Assembly: GCA_046330935.1 (NCBI GenBank)
Contig: JAXLRU010000003.1
Span: 124,001-188,000 of the forward strand
Source of the DNA: JAXLRU01 sp046330935
GTDB taxonomy: Bacteria > Actinomycetota > Actinomycetes > Actinomycetales > Kineosporiaceae
Direction of reading: 5' to 3'
DNA: 64,000 bases
Shown here: piece after piece, positions 30,261-38,681 of the stretch
Position numbering within the stretch: position 1 is the first letter of the stretch
Layout of the letters: each line of letters begins with the position of its first letter
The notes under the pieces: generated by a model
What the model saw: only the letters and a program-made list of their open reading frames with translations
Database searches by the model: none
Told to the model about the DNA's origin: nothing
Position numbers and translations under genes: made by a program

Positions 30261-31586
30261 TCAGCCGCCCGGGACGATGCGGTGCAGGACCCGGTGCCGC
30301 AGCGCGGCGCGGAACAGCTCCTCGGCCCCGGCCCGCGCGCGGATGCTGCGATCGGTGAGGGCACCGGTCTCCTGCACCAGCTCCAGCCAGCGCAGCTCGT
30401 GCAGCACCTGGAAGAACAGCGCGGAGGTGTCGGACTCGGCGGGCTCGCGACGCCCGGGCAGCCGCCACCCCGACTCGGTGACCACCGCCTGCACCATCTG
30501 GCAGACGTCGCGCTCGGGCACGGCGTCGCCGCCCTCGAGGACGGCGAGGACCACCTCGTAGGCCACGGCGAAGGCGCTGTGCTCGGGGCCGACCAGGGTG
30601 GCGGCCACGGCCTGCCACAGCATCACGCCGTCGGCCAGCGCCGCGCGCCCGCCGGGCGTCAGCAGCAGGCGGGGCCCCCGGCGGCGCACCAGGCCCAGGC
30701 GCTGGGCGGTCTCGCGCAGGCTGAGCACCGGGTACGCGTCGACCTCGCGGGTCGCGGGCCCGATCAGCTCCTGGCGCCAGCCGAGGACGTCGAGGGCGCG
30801 GCCCACGGTGCGCGGGGGCAGGTAGCCGGCGGCCGTGAGCAGGATCCCCTCGCCGACCTCGCCGAGCAGCCAGTCCAGCGGGCGCAGCAGCGCACGTGCG
30901 GGGGCGGCCATGCCCGGCTCGACGGGCTCGCGCAGCCGCGCCTCCAGGGGGGCGAGCAGGCAGGACCGGACGGTCGAGCGGGCCCCGCGCACCCAGTCGT
31001 CGAGCCGCTCGTCGAGCAGCTCGTCGTAGTAGCTGCGCCCCGACAGCTCGGGCCGCTCACGGGTGAGGACGCCGAGAGCCACCTCGGCCTGCCGGTCGCG
31101 CCACCCGCGGGTGCCCGGCTGCAGCTCGCCCGCGGCCACGGCCAGCTCCAGCCGGTCGGCCACCTCCTCCAGGGCACGACCCTCGGCGCCCCCCATCACC
31201 GACCCCCACGTGATCAGCTCGGTGTCGGGCGGTTCGATCCCGGAGCGTTGCATGGCCCGGCGCATCAGGCTGCGGGAGCGTTCCACGCCGTCGTCCCCGC
31301 CGAAGGCGATCTCGCGGGTGACCTCACCGCGGGCGATCGTCGCGTAACGCTGCAGGCCGAGCGCGTCGAGCAGGGTGGCCAGCGCACAGGCCACGCGCCA
31401 GCGGCGGGCCGGGTCGTCGGGATGCCGCCGGGGCAGGGCGTCCCAGCAGAACTGCTGCACGCGCCACTGGGTGACGCTCGACGGTCCGTCGCCCGCCGTC
31501 AGGGCCTCCCACGCCAGACGGGCGTCACCGGCGAGCACCGGATGGACGCGGCCGAGCTCGGCCAGTGCCTCTTCCACCGACTGCAC
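30261..31586 (-). CDS. Unknown 441-residue protein, helical with a winged-helix-like middle
   Basis: Soluble, mostly alpha-helical protein with no recognised family. The N-terminal part (MQSVEEALAELGRVHPVLAG) and the long Arg/Glu-rich middle look like a helical repeat. A segment near residue 280-310 (SLRETAQRLGLVRRRGPRLL then LTPGGRAAL) resembles a winged helix and wing. No metal or nucleotide motifs were seen. It is not obviously in an operon: padR lies 64 bp downstream with its own promoter, and menE is divergent. The GTG at 31586 is the only long start; an internal start cannot be excluded. Confidence 0.75.
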   Translation of the reverse strand: MQSVEEALAELGRVHPVLAGDARLAWEALTAGDGPSSVTQWRVQQFCWDALPRRHPDDPARRWRVACALATLLDALGLQRYATIARGEVTREIAFGGDDGVERSRSLMRRAMQRSGIEPPDTELITWGSVMGGAEGRALEEVADRLELAVAAGELQPGTRGWRDRQAEVALGVLTRERPELSGRSYYDELLDERLDDWVRGARSTVRSCLLAPLEARLREPVEPGMAAPARALLRPLDWLLGEVGEGILLTAAGYLPPRTVGRALDVLGWRQELIGPATREVDAYPVLSLRETAQRLGLVRRRGPRLLLTPGGRAALADGVMLWQAVAATLVGPEHSAFAVAYEVVLAVLEGGDAVPERDVCQMVQAVVTESGWRLPGRREPAESDTSALFFQVLHELRWLELVQETGALTDRSIRARAGAEELFRAALRHRVLHRIVPGG

Positions 31587-31696
31587 CAGCCCAGCTTCCC
31601 ACCCCGACCCCCCTTCGGGGAATGCGCCACCCGCAGATCGTCGTCACCATCAGTCGCCGAGCGGCACCGTTGGGTGACGCGGCTAGCCTTCTCGCC

Positions 31697-32896
31697 GTGC
31701 CGGCACCCCGCGAGCTGCTCCCCCTGCGCCTGCCCGACGCCGCCTCCGGCTGGACCCGCCCGCTGCTCGACGACGTCCTCGCCGCCCTGCGCGCCGGGCT
31801 GTCCGGCACCGGGCCCGCCGTCCGCCCCCTCGAGCCCGGCCGATCCGCCGTCGCGGTCGCCCTGACCGGGCTTGACGACGACCCCCAGGACCCCACCGCC
31901 GCCGCCGTCGCCACCAGCGGCTCCACCGGCACCCCCCGCCTGACCCTGCTGCCGGCCTCGGCCCTGCTCGCCTCCGTCTCGGCCACCCACGACCACCTCG
32001 GCGGGCCCGGACACTGGGCGCTGGCGCTGCCCGTGCACCACGTCGCAGGGCTCCAGGTGCTCTACCGCAGCCTCGTCGCCGGCACCGTGCCGGTGCCCGT
32101 GGCCTCGCCCGACGGCTTCCGCGCCGCAGCGTTCGCCGACGCCGTCGACGCGCTGGCCGGCCCCCGCCGCTACAGCGCCGTCGTCCCCACCCAGCTCACC
32201 CGCCTGCTCGACGACCCCCGCGGTCTCGCCGCGCTGCGCGCTCTCGACGCCGTCCTCGTCGGCGGCGCCGCCACCCCGCCGGCGCTGCTGCAGCGGGCGC
32301 GCGAGGCCGGGGTGGCCGTGGTCACCACGTACGGCATGAGCGAGACGTGCGGGGGGTGCGTCTACGACGGCGTCCCCCTCGACGGCGTGCTGGTCGAGCT
32401 CGACGACGACGGGCGGATCGTCCTCGGCGGGCCCGTCCTCGCGCGGGGCTACCTGGACCTCGGGCCGCGCCGCCACCGGCGGGCCGCGACCTCGGGGTTC
32501 GCGTGGGCTGCGGACGGCACCCGGCGCTTCCTCACCAGCGACCGCGGGTCGTGGGACGGCGAGCGCCTGGCGGTGCACGGCCGCCTCGACGACGTGGTGG
32601 TCACCGGGGGCGAGAAGGTCGACCCCGCCGCCGTCGAGGCGGTCCTGGTGGAGCTCGACGGCGTGAGCGAGGCGGTCGTCGTCGGCGTCCCCGACCCGCA
32701 CTGGGGGCAGGCCGTCGCGGCCGGCGTCGTGCTCGCCCCCGGCGCGCAGCCCCCCGACCTCGACGCCGTCCGCGACCTCGTGGGGCGGCGGCTGGGCCGC
32801 GCCGCCGCCCCCCGCGTCCTGCGGGTCCTGCCCGAGCTGCCGGTGCGGGGGCCGGGCAAGCCCGACCGCGAGGCCGCCCGGCACCTGCTCGGCTGA
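31697..32896 (+). CDS. menE: o-Succinylbenzoate--CoA ligase
   Basis: 399 residues. Adenylate-forming enzyme that activates o-succinylbenzoate for MenB. P-loop VATSGSTGTPR (near residue 75), TTYGMSETCGG (A5 motif), DDVVVTGGEKVDP (hinge region) and the C-terminal catalytic Lys in GPGKPDRE are all present. It is shorter than typical acyl-CoA synthetases, as is normal for actinobacterial MenE. The GTG at 31697 follows TAGCCT by 7 nt (leaderless). Upstream in-frame codons to 31565 are unlikely coding. It ends 1 bp before the convergent SPFH gene. Confidence 0.94.
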   Translation: MPAPRELLPLRLPDAASGWTRPLLDDVLAALRAGLSGTGPAVRPLEPGRSAVAVALTGLDDDPQDPTAAAVATSGSTGTPRLTLLPASALLASVSATHDHLGGPGHWALALPVHHVAGLQVLYRSLVAGTVPVPVASPDGFRAAAFADAVDALAGPRRYSAVVPTQLTRLLDDPRGLAALRALDAVLVGGAATPPALLQRAREAGVAVVTTYGMSETCGGCVYDGVPLDGVLVELDDDGRIVLGGPVLARGYLDLGPRRHRRAATSGFAWAADGTRRFLTSDRGSWDGERLAVHGRLDDVVVTGGEKVDPAAVEAVLVELDGVSEAVVVGVPDPHWGQAVAAGVVLAPGAQPPDLDAVRDLVGRRLGRAAAPRVLRVLPELPVRGPGKPDREAARHLLG

Positions 32897-32897
32897 C

Positions 32898-34069
32898 TCA
32901 CTTGGCGGGCGCCGCCTGCGGTGCCTGCAGCTGGATCAGGTTGTTCGCGCTCTGCGGGACGACGTAGACGGTGTTGCCCTTGTCCGCGGCCTCGCGGAGC
33001 ATGTCGATGTACTGGCGGGTCAGCACCTGCTGGTTCAGCCGGTTCTGGCACTGCGCGTTGGCCACGGGGATCACCTTGGTGGCCACGACCTCCTTGCCGC
33101 CGACGACCTCCTTCACCGTGGTGCTCTGCGCGCCGCAGCGGATGATCTGGTCGGCGTCGGACTGCGCCTGGGCCTCCGTCTTGATCTTCTCCGCCTCGAT
33201 CTTGGACGTCTCGAGCTCCGCGCGGGCCTGCTCCACCTTGCTGCGCGCCGTCTGCACCGCCGCCAGCGACTGCTCGATCTCGGCGGGGTAGCGGATGTCG
33301 CGCAGGTCCACCGAGTCGACCGTGACCCCGAGCCGCTCCCAGGCCCGCGACAGCTCGTCGGTGATCGCCACCGTCACCTTGCCGCGGCTCTGGCGCAGCT
33401 CACCGGCCGCGAACCCGATCGGGATGTCCCGCACGATCGAGCGGACGTCGACGTCGAGCGCCCGCTCGCGCAGGTTCTCCTGCGAGCGGTAGCCGGCGTA
33501 GATGTCGCCGATCCGCCCCGGCTGGATCGAGTACCGGACGGTGAGGTCGATCGACGCCGTCGCGTTGTCGGAGGTCTGCGCCGTGATCGCCGGGCCGTCC
33601 GGGCTGCCCTCGCCCGCCATCGTGATCACCTGGTTGCGGATGTCGAAGCGCACGAGGGAGTTCCACGGCGCCTTCGAGCTGAAGCCCGGGGAGGTGTCGA
33701 CCCCGACCACCGTGCCGCCGGGGCTGCGCACGATCACCGCCTCGCCGACGTCCTGGGTGTAGAGCGTCGACAGGCCCACGCACATCGCGCCCAGGGCCAG
33801 GGCGCCCGCACCCGCGGCGAGCAGCGAGATCGCCACGACCGGCCCCGAGGCCCCGCGCGAGGGCACCGGGTAGCGCGTCACCGCGGCGCCCCTGCGGCCC
33901 GCCTTCGTGGCCGGCGCGGCCTCCCCCGGCGGCTGCTCCTGAGGCGGGGCCGGCGGCGTCCCCGGCGCCCCGGCCGCCCCGCGCACCCGGCCCCGCATCC
34001 GCCACCCGGCGGCGAGCGCGCGCCCGCGCCCGCCAGCACCAGGATCACGCCGACGACGAACAGTCCCAT
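32898..34069 (-). CDS. SPFH/band-7 (prohibitin-like) membrane protein; probable 1-base frameshift near 5' end
   Basis: The main frame encodes a proline/Ala-rich cytoplasmic segment, a TM helix (VVAISLLAAGAGALALGAMCVG), an SPFH domain (YTQDVGEAVIVRSPGG to QSLAAVQTARSKVEQARAE) and a helical tail with KIEAEKIKTEAQAQSDADQI, typical of prohibitin-like scaffold proteins. Its only convenient in-frame ATG (33998) lacks a ribosome site. In another frame an ATG at 34069, behind a strong GGGGAGAGG, starts MGLFVVGVILVLAGAG, a first TM helix that would join RLAAGWRMRGR of the main frame if one base were added near 34020-34035. So the true product is probably about 390 residues with two TM helices. It converges on menE. 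Confidence 0.85.
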
Positions 34070-34282
34070 CGCTGTGCCTCTCCCCTGCGACCTCGCCCAC
34101 GCCGATCGGCGTGAGGCCGCGGGCCACCGTCGGTGGCTCCTGCGGCGCCGGCTGCGACGGGACGCCGGTCGCGGCAGTTCCCTCCCCGGGCAGCGTCACC
34201 CGCGCGGGCCACCGCACAATGGAGGCGCCGCACCACCCGTGGTGCGCCGACGTCAGCGACACCCGCAGCCGAGGAGACCCGC

Positions 34283-35188
34283 ATGGCCACGCCCGCCCAG
34301 TGGATCGCGGGTGCCCGCCCGCGCACGCTGCCCGCGGCGGTCGCGCCCGTGCTCGTCGGCACCGGCGCCGCCGCCGCCATCACCGCCTCGCGCCAGGCGG
34401 GGGCCTCCTGGGCGGCGCTGCTGCACCCCGGGCGTGCCCTGCTCGCCCTCGTCGTGGCGCTCGCGCTGCAGGTGGGCGTCAACTACGCCAACGACTACTC
34501 CGACGGGGTGCGCGGCACCGACGACGAGCGGGTGGGGCCCTTCCGGCTCACCGGGTCCGGGGCGGCGCGTGCGAGCGCCGTCCGGGCGGCCGCGCTGGCC
34601 TCGTTCGCCGTCGCCGCCCTCGCCGGCACCGCGCTGGTCGCTCTCAGCGGCCACTGGTGGCTGCTGGCGGTGGGCCTCGCCTGCGTCGTCGCCGCCTGGT
34701 ACTACACCGGCGGGCGCCGACCCTACGGGTACGCGGGCCTCGGCGAGGTCGCCGTGTTCGTGTTCTTCGGCCTCGTCGCCGTGCTCGGGACGACCTACAC
34801 CCAGGTGGACCGCATCGACGGCGTCGCGTGGGCCGGGGCCGTCGGGATCGGCTGCCTGGCCTGCGCGATCCTCGTGGCCAACAACCTGCGTGACGTGCCC
34901 ACCGACGCCCCCGCCGGCAAGCGGACCCTCGCCGTGCGGCTCGGGGAGCCGCGCACCCGCACCCTCTACGTCGGCCTGATCGCCGTCGCGGGCGTCTCGG
35001 CCGCCGCCGCCGGACTCGTGCACCCGTGGGCGCTGCTCGGGTTGCTCGCGGCGCCCGTCGCCCTCGGCCCCGTGCGCGCCGTACTCACCGGGGCGAGGGG
35101 CCGGGCCCTGCTGCCGGTGCTGCGCGACACGGGGCGCACCGAGCTGGCCTACGGGCTGCTGCTTGGGCTCGGCCTCGCGCTGAGCTGA
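34283..35188 (+). CDS. menA: 1,4-Dihydroxy-2-naphthoate polyprenyltransferase
   Basis: 301 residues, UbiA-superfamily membrane prenyltransferase with about nine TM helices. It attaches the polyprenyl chain to DHNA with loss of CO2, giving demethylmenaquinone. The first Asp-rich motif is NYANDYSDGVRGTDD (near residue 60) and the second is VANNLRDVPTDAPAGKRTLAVRLG (split here as VANNLRDVPTD then AGKRTLAVRLG, near 205), both needed for Mg-diphosphate binding. The start ATG has GAGGAGA 6 nt upstream; an earlier frame opening at 34133 has none. The next menaquinone step (menG/ubiE methyltransferase) is not in the window. Confidence 0.95.
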   Translation: MATPAQWIAGARPRTLPAAVAPVLVGTGAAAAITASRQAGASWAALLHPGRALLALVVALALQVGVNYANDYSDGVRGTDDERVGPFRLTGSGAARASAVRAAALASFAVAALAGTALVALSGHWWLLAVGLACVVAAWYYTGGRRPYGYAGLGEVAVFVFFGLVAVLGTTYTQVDRIDGVAWAGAVGIGCLACAILVANNLRDVPTDAPAGKRTLAVRLGEPRTRTLYVGLIAVAGVSAAAAGLVHPWALLGLLAAPVALGPVRAVLTGARGRALLPVLRDTGRTELAYGLLLGLGLALS

Positions 35189-35253
35189 GCCCGGCGGCCG
35201 TCACCCGGACGGCCGGTGCCGGCGGGGGGAGTGCCGGAACGCCCACGCTCAGC

Positions 35254-35297
35254 CGATCAGGTGCCGATCAGGTGCCGATCAGGTGCCGATCAGGCGC
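35254..35297 (+). repeat. Four tandem copies of an 11-bp unit
   Basis: CGATCAGGTGC occurs at 35254, 35265 and 35276, with a fourth copy at 35287 differing by one base (CGATCAGGCGC). A decayed fifth follows. The array sits between the menA stop and the convergent DUF4229 gene stop. Length-variable simple repeat; a transcription-end role is possible but not shown. Confidence 0.85.
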
Positions 35298-35300
35298 CGG

Positions 35301-35576
35301 TCAGCCGGCGTCGGCCTCGTCGCGCCGGGAGACCTCGGCGTCCTCGACGTCCTCGTCGCGCACGCCGGCAGCGGCCGCCCGCGCCTCGACCCGCGCGCCG
35401 ATCGCCTCGACCACCTGGTCGCGCTGGCGCCGCAGGAACAGGTACGACAGCGCGGCGCTGATCACGGCCGCGAACAGCACCGCGAGCATCGCCTGGACGC
35501 GCACCAGCAGCAGCACCCCCAGGCACACCCCGAACAGCACCAGGCGCAGCAGCGAGTACTTCATCAGCGCGAGCAC
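35301..35576 (-). CDS. DUF4229 two-helix membrane protein
   Basis: 91 residues. Two TM helices (YSLLRLVLFGVCLGVLLLV and MLAVLFAAVISAALSYLFL) with the RRQRDQVVEAIGARVE sequence after the second helix, then an acidic tail. This is the DUF4229 pattern, found next to menA in many actinobacteria; function unknown. The GTG at 35576 lies 6 nt after TAGGGT, a leaderless arrangement; an ATG at 35564 is the alternative. It is convergent with menA. Confidence 0.85.
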   Translation of the reverse strand: MLALMKYSLLRLVLFGVCLGVLLLVRVQAMLAVLFAAVISAALSYLFLRRQRDQVVEAIGARVEARAAAAGVRDEDVEDAEVSRRDEADAG

Positions 35577-35692
35577 GCGCTCACCCTAGCCCCGCCCGCG
35601 CGCGTGGCCGCGGCCCTCCCCGAAGGCGCCGGGGCACCCGCAATCGCGATCACCGTGCGTGCGCGAACGAGCCGCCGGCGGCATCCCCTCAC

Positions 35693-35729
35693 CCGTTCGG
35701 GCTCAAGGCGGGGCCCCGAACGGCCGAAC
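35693..35729 (+). promoter_or_regulatory. Hairpin and sigma28/WhiG-like promoter upstream of the GGDEF-EAL gene
   Basis: CCGTTCGGG (35693-35701) pairs with CCCGAACGG (35715-35723). Overlapping it, TCAA (35703-35706), 16 nt, then GCCGAAC (35723-35729) resembles the TAAA-N16-GCCGATAA form of WhiG/FliA promoters. It lies about 100 bp upstream of the ATG. Judged by eye only. Confidence 0.35.
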
Positions 35730-35826
35730 CCCCCGGTGACGCGCCGCAGCGGCACACGCTGGCGGAGGGCGCGTTGCAGCCAGCCGCCGGGCCCGGCCCC
35801 GGCCTCCGCGACCCTCGGGAGTCCCC

Positions 35827-38037
35827 ATGAGCGCCACCGCACGGCCGTACCCGCAACCGCCCGCCACCGGCGTGGCCCCCGGGCTCGCCCCCGCCTGGGT
35901 GCACGCGACCGTCACCGCGGGCGAGGACCACCGCCCCGGCGTCGCCGGACCGCTCGAGGCGGCCCTGCTCGCGGGTGTCGGGGCTGCCCTGGCCGTCCTC
36001 GCCCTGACCGTCCCGGCCGATGCGTGGGGCCTGGCCAGCGCCGCGCCGTCGGTGCCGCGGTCCTGGCCGCTGGCCGCGGCCGCCGCGCTCGCGGTGCTCG
36101 GGCTGCCCGCCCTGCGCCGGCGTCCGCCCGCCACGTGGAGCCGGACCGTGCGGGCGCTGCTCGCCGTCGGCGTGCCCGCCGCCGCCGTCACCCTCGACCT
36201 CGCCCTGGCCCCCGCTGCGCTCGTCGCCGCCCTGGCCGTCGCCGCGACCTACCCCGTGGTGCTGCGGGGCGGCGCCGGGCGCGCCGTCTCAGGCGCCTGC
36301 GCGCTCGCGTGCTGGACCCCCGCCGTCGCCGCCCTCGTGGCCGACTCCGGGCTGGCCGCCGCCGCCGACCCCGCGCGGCGCACCTGGTCGGTGGTCCTCG
36401 CCGTCGCCGGACTCGCCTGCCTGCTCCTGGCCACCGTCGCCGCCTCGTCGGGCCGCGCCCTGCTGGCGACCAGCGGGCTCGCCGCGGACCGTGCCGGACA
36501 GATCCGCCGCACCGGCGACGAGCTCGCCCGCGCCACCACCCTCGACCTGCCCACCGGCCTGCCGAACCGGCAGGAACTCCTGCGCCGCACCACCAAGGCG
36601 CTGGCCCGGGCCGACGCCGTCGGCGGGTCGGTGGCGCTGGTCGTCGTCGACCTCGACCGCCTCGACCGGGTCAGCGACGGCCTCGGTCCCCGCGCCGCCC
36701 ACGCCGCCTTCGACCACGCCGCCCGTCGGCTGCGCGCGGCCCGCCCCGCCGAGGACGTCGTCGCCCGGGTCGGGCCCTCGACCCTCGCGGTGCTCCTCGA
36801 AGGCGTCGGCCCCGAGGGCTGTGACGGGCTGGCGCGACGCACCGTCGCGCTGCTCGAGGAACCCCTCGACGCCCAGGGGCGGCCCGTCGTCCTGCCGTGC
36901 ACCATCGGCGTGGCCGTCGCCAGCCCCGGCCTGGACACCGCGGAGGAGCTGATCCGCGCGGCCGAGGAGGCCCGCGAGGCGGCCTCGCGCTCCCCCTACG
37001 CCCGCTGGGCCACCTTCGACGTCGCCCTGCGCGCCCACAGCGTCAGCCAGGCCGGGCTCGAGCTCGACCTGCGCGACGCCCTGCGCCGCGGCGAGATCGA
37101 CCTCGCCTTCCAGCCCGTCTGGCCCATGGCCGGCGTGCTGCGGCAGATGCTCGGCGGGGCCACCTCCCTCGCCGACGAGCAGCCCGGGCACGGGATCGTC
37201 GTCGAGGGCCTCGCCCGCTGGACCCGCCCCGACGGCACGTCGGTGCCGCCCAGCCGGTTCGTCGCCCTCGCCGAGGAGATGGGGCTGGGCCAGACCCTCG
37301 GGTTCCAGGTGCTCAACCGCGCCCTCAACGCCCTCGTGGCCTGGCGCGCGGCCGGGGTGGCCGTCGAGCGGGTCGCGATCAACCTCTCCCGCAGCCAGGT
37401 GGAGGATCCCGACTTCGCCGCCGTCGTCGCCGCCCGGCTCGCCGCCCACGAGCTGAGCGGGGACTGCCTGGCCGTCGACGTGCGCGTCGCCGACCTCGTC
37501 GACCCGGAGCGGGTCGCCCCCACGCTGAACCAGCTGCAGTCCCTCGGGGTGCAGGTGGTCATCGACGACCTCGGCCTCGCCGGGGCCGGGCTGGCCGCCC
37601 TGCGGCACGTGCCTGCCTCCGCCGTGAAGCTCGACCGGGTGCTCTCGAGCGAGCTCGGCGGCGACGACCGGCTGGTGCGCGCCGTCGCGGGTGCCTGCCA
37701 CGATCTCGGCCTGCAGGTCATCGCCGAGGGCGTCGAGACCGGCGCGCAGCTGCGCGGCGCCCACGATCTCGGCCTGCACGCCGTCCAGGGGTTCCTGCTC
37801 GCGCGGCCCGTCGACGCCCGCGACCTGCAGGTCGTGCTGAGCCTGCCCCCACCGCCACCGGCACCGTGCCCGACCCGGCCGCGCCGGCCGTCGCGCCGCC
37901 CGCCGCCGCGACCAGGCGCTCGGCCCCACCGCGGCGGCGCCCTCGCGCGCCGTCGCCGCCACCTCCGCCGTCACCGTCGGGCACCTCGCCCCGGCGCAGC
38001 GCACCGCCCCCGCCACCCCTGGGAAGTGAGACCGTGA
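35827..38037 (+). CDS. Membrane GGDEF-EAL protein with degenerate catalytic sites
   Basis: 736 residues: about six TM helices (roughly 45-215), a GGDEF-type domain (about 240-385) and an EAL-type domain (about 410-675), then a Pro/Arg-rich tail. The GGDEF signature is replaced by RVGPST (near 312), so cyclase activity is unlikely. In the EAL half the first motif is EGLARW, INLSRSQ, DDLGLAG (for DDFGTG), KLDR, AEGVET and the QGF motif are recognisable, but the central EITE-type Glu is lost (VDVRVADLV). It may bind c-di-GMP or proteins and not turn over substrate. The stop overlaps a lipoprotein start by 4 nt. Confidence 0.88.
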   Translation: MSATARPYPQPPATGVAPGLAPAWVHATVTAGEDHRPGVAGPLEAALLAGVGAALAVLALTVPADAWGLASAAPSVPRSWPLAAAAALAVLGLPALRRRPPATWSRTVRALLAVGVPAAAVTLDLALAPAALVAALAVAATYPVVLRGGAGRAVSGACALACWTPAVAALVADSGLAAAADPARRTWSVVLAVAGLACLLLATVAASSGRALLATSGLAADRAGQIRRTGDELARATTLDLPTGLPNRQELLRRTTKALARADAVGGSVALVVVDLDRLDRVSDGLGPRAAHAAFDHAARRLRAARPAEDVVARVGPSTLAVLLEGVGPEGCDGLARRTVALLEEPLDAQGRPVVLPCTIGVAVASPGLDTAEELIRAAEEAREAASRSPYARWATFDVALRAHSVSQAGLELDLRDALRRGEIDLAFQPVWPMAGVLRQMLGGATSLADEQPGHGIVVEGLARWTRPDGTSVPPSRFVALAEEMGLGQTLGFQVLNRALNALVAWRAAGVAVERVAINLSRSQVEDPDFAAVVAARLAAHELSGDCLAVDVRVADLVDPERVAPTLNQLQSLGVQVVIDDLGLAGAGLAALRHVPASAVKLDRVLSSELGGDDRLVRAVAGACHDLGLQVIAEGVETGAQLRGAHDLGLHAVQGFLLARPVDARDLQVVLSLPPPPPAPCPTRPRRPSRRPPPRPGARPHRGGALARRRRHLRRHRRAPRPGAAHRPRHPWEVRP

Positions 38038-38657
38038 GCCCCCTGCACCCGCGCACCGCCGTCCGAGCCACCGCCGCCGTCCTCGCCGCGGCAGCCGCCG
38101 TCACCGGGCTCGCCGCCTGCTCCGGCGACGACCCGGCACCCGCCGCGGCCCGCCCGAGCACCCGCAAGGCCCTGACCTACTCCGGCGTGCCCGCGATGAC
38201 GTGGACGAAGACCGTGTGCGACGGGATCTCGGCGTGGCAGGCGAAGGCGGACACGGTGGCGACGGGCTCGGCCGAGGGCGGCGACGCCAAGGCGCTGGAC
38301 GCGCAGTTCCGCGAGCCCGTGGGCGACCTCGCCACCGCGACCCGGACCCTCGCGAAGACCGTCGCCGACGCCGGGCACCCCGCCACCGTCTCGGGCGAGG
38401 CCGTCCAGCTGCAGGTCAGCCCCCTCACCGCGCAGCTCGACGACGCCGCCACGGTGCTGGAGGCGCTCGTCAGCGGGCCGGTGACGGACGCCGCCGACGC
38501 CCGCACCCGCTGGACGCAGACGTCGTCGGTGGTCACCACCGCCGACCGGGGCGTGCGGACGGCCATGCGGGCAGTCGGCCAGCTGGAGCCCTCCGGGGTC
38601 CTGGGCAGGGCCCTGGCCACCACACCCAGCTGCGCGGCCGTGCTCAAGGCCTCCTGA
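38034..38657 (+). CDS. Lipoprotein of unknown function
   Basis: 207 residues from the GTG at 38034 with GGAAGTGAG upstream. Signal peptide with lipobox LAAC (Cys near residue 27, in AVTGLAACSGDDP). The mature part is helical: MTWTKTVCDGISAWQAKADT, PVGDLATATRTLAKTVADAG and a closing ATTPSCAAVLKAS with two further Cys that could bond to each other. It is translationally coupled to the GGDEF-EAL gene (GTGA overlap), so the two may work together at the membrane. No family recognised. Confidence 0.85.
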   Translation: MSPLHPRTAVRATAAVLAAAAAVTGLAACSGDDPAPAAARPSTRKALTYSGVPAMTWTKTVCDGISAWQAKADTVATGSAEGGDAKALDAQFREPVGDLATATRTLAKTVADAGHPATVSGEAVQLQVSPLTAQLDDAATVLEALVSGPVTDAADARTRWTQTSSVVTTADRGVRTAMRAVGQLEPSGVLGRALATTPSCAAVLKAS

Positions 38658-38681
38658 TCCGGCCGGTGGGCCGGGGGGTTG

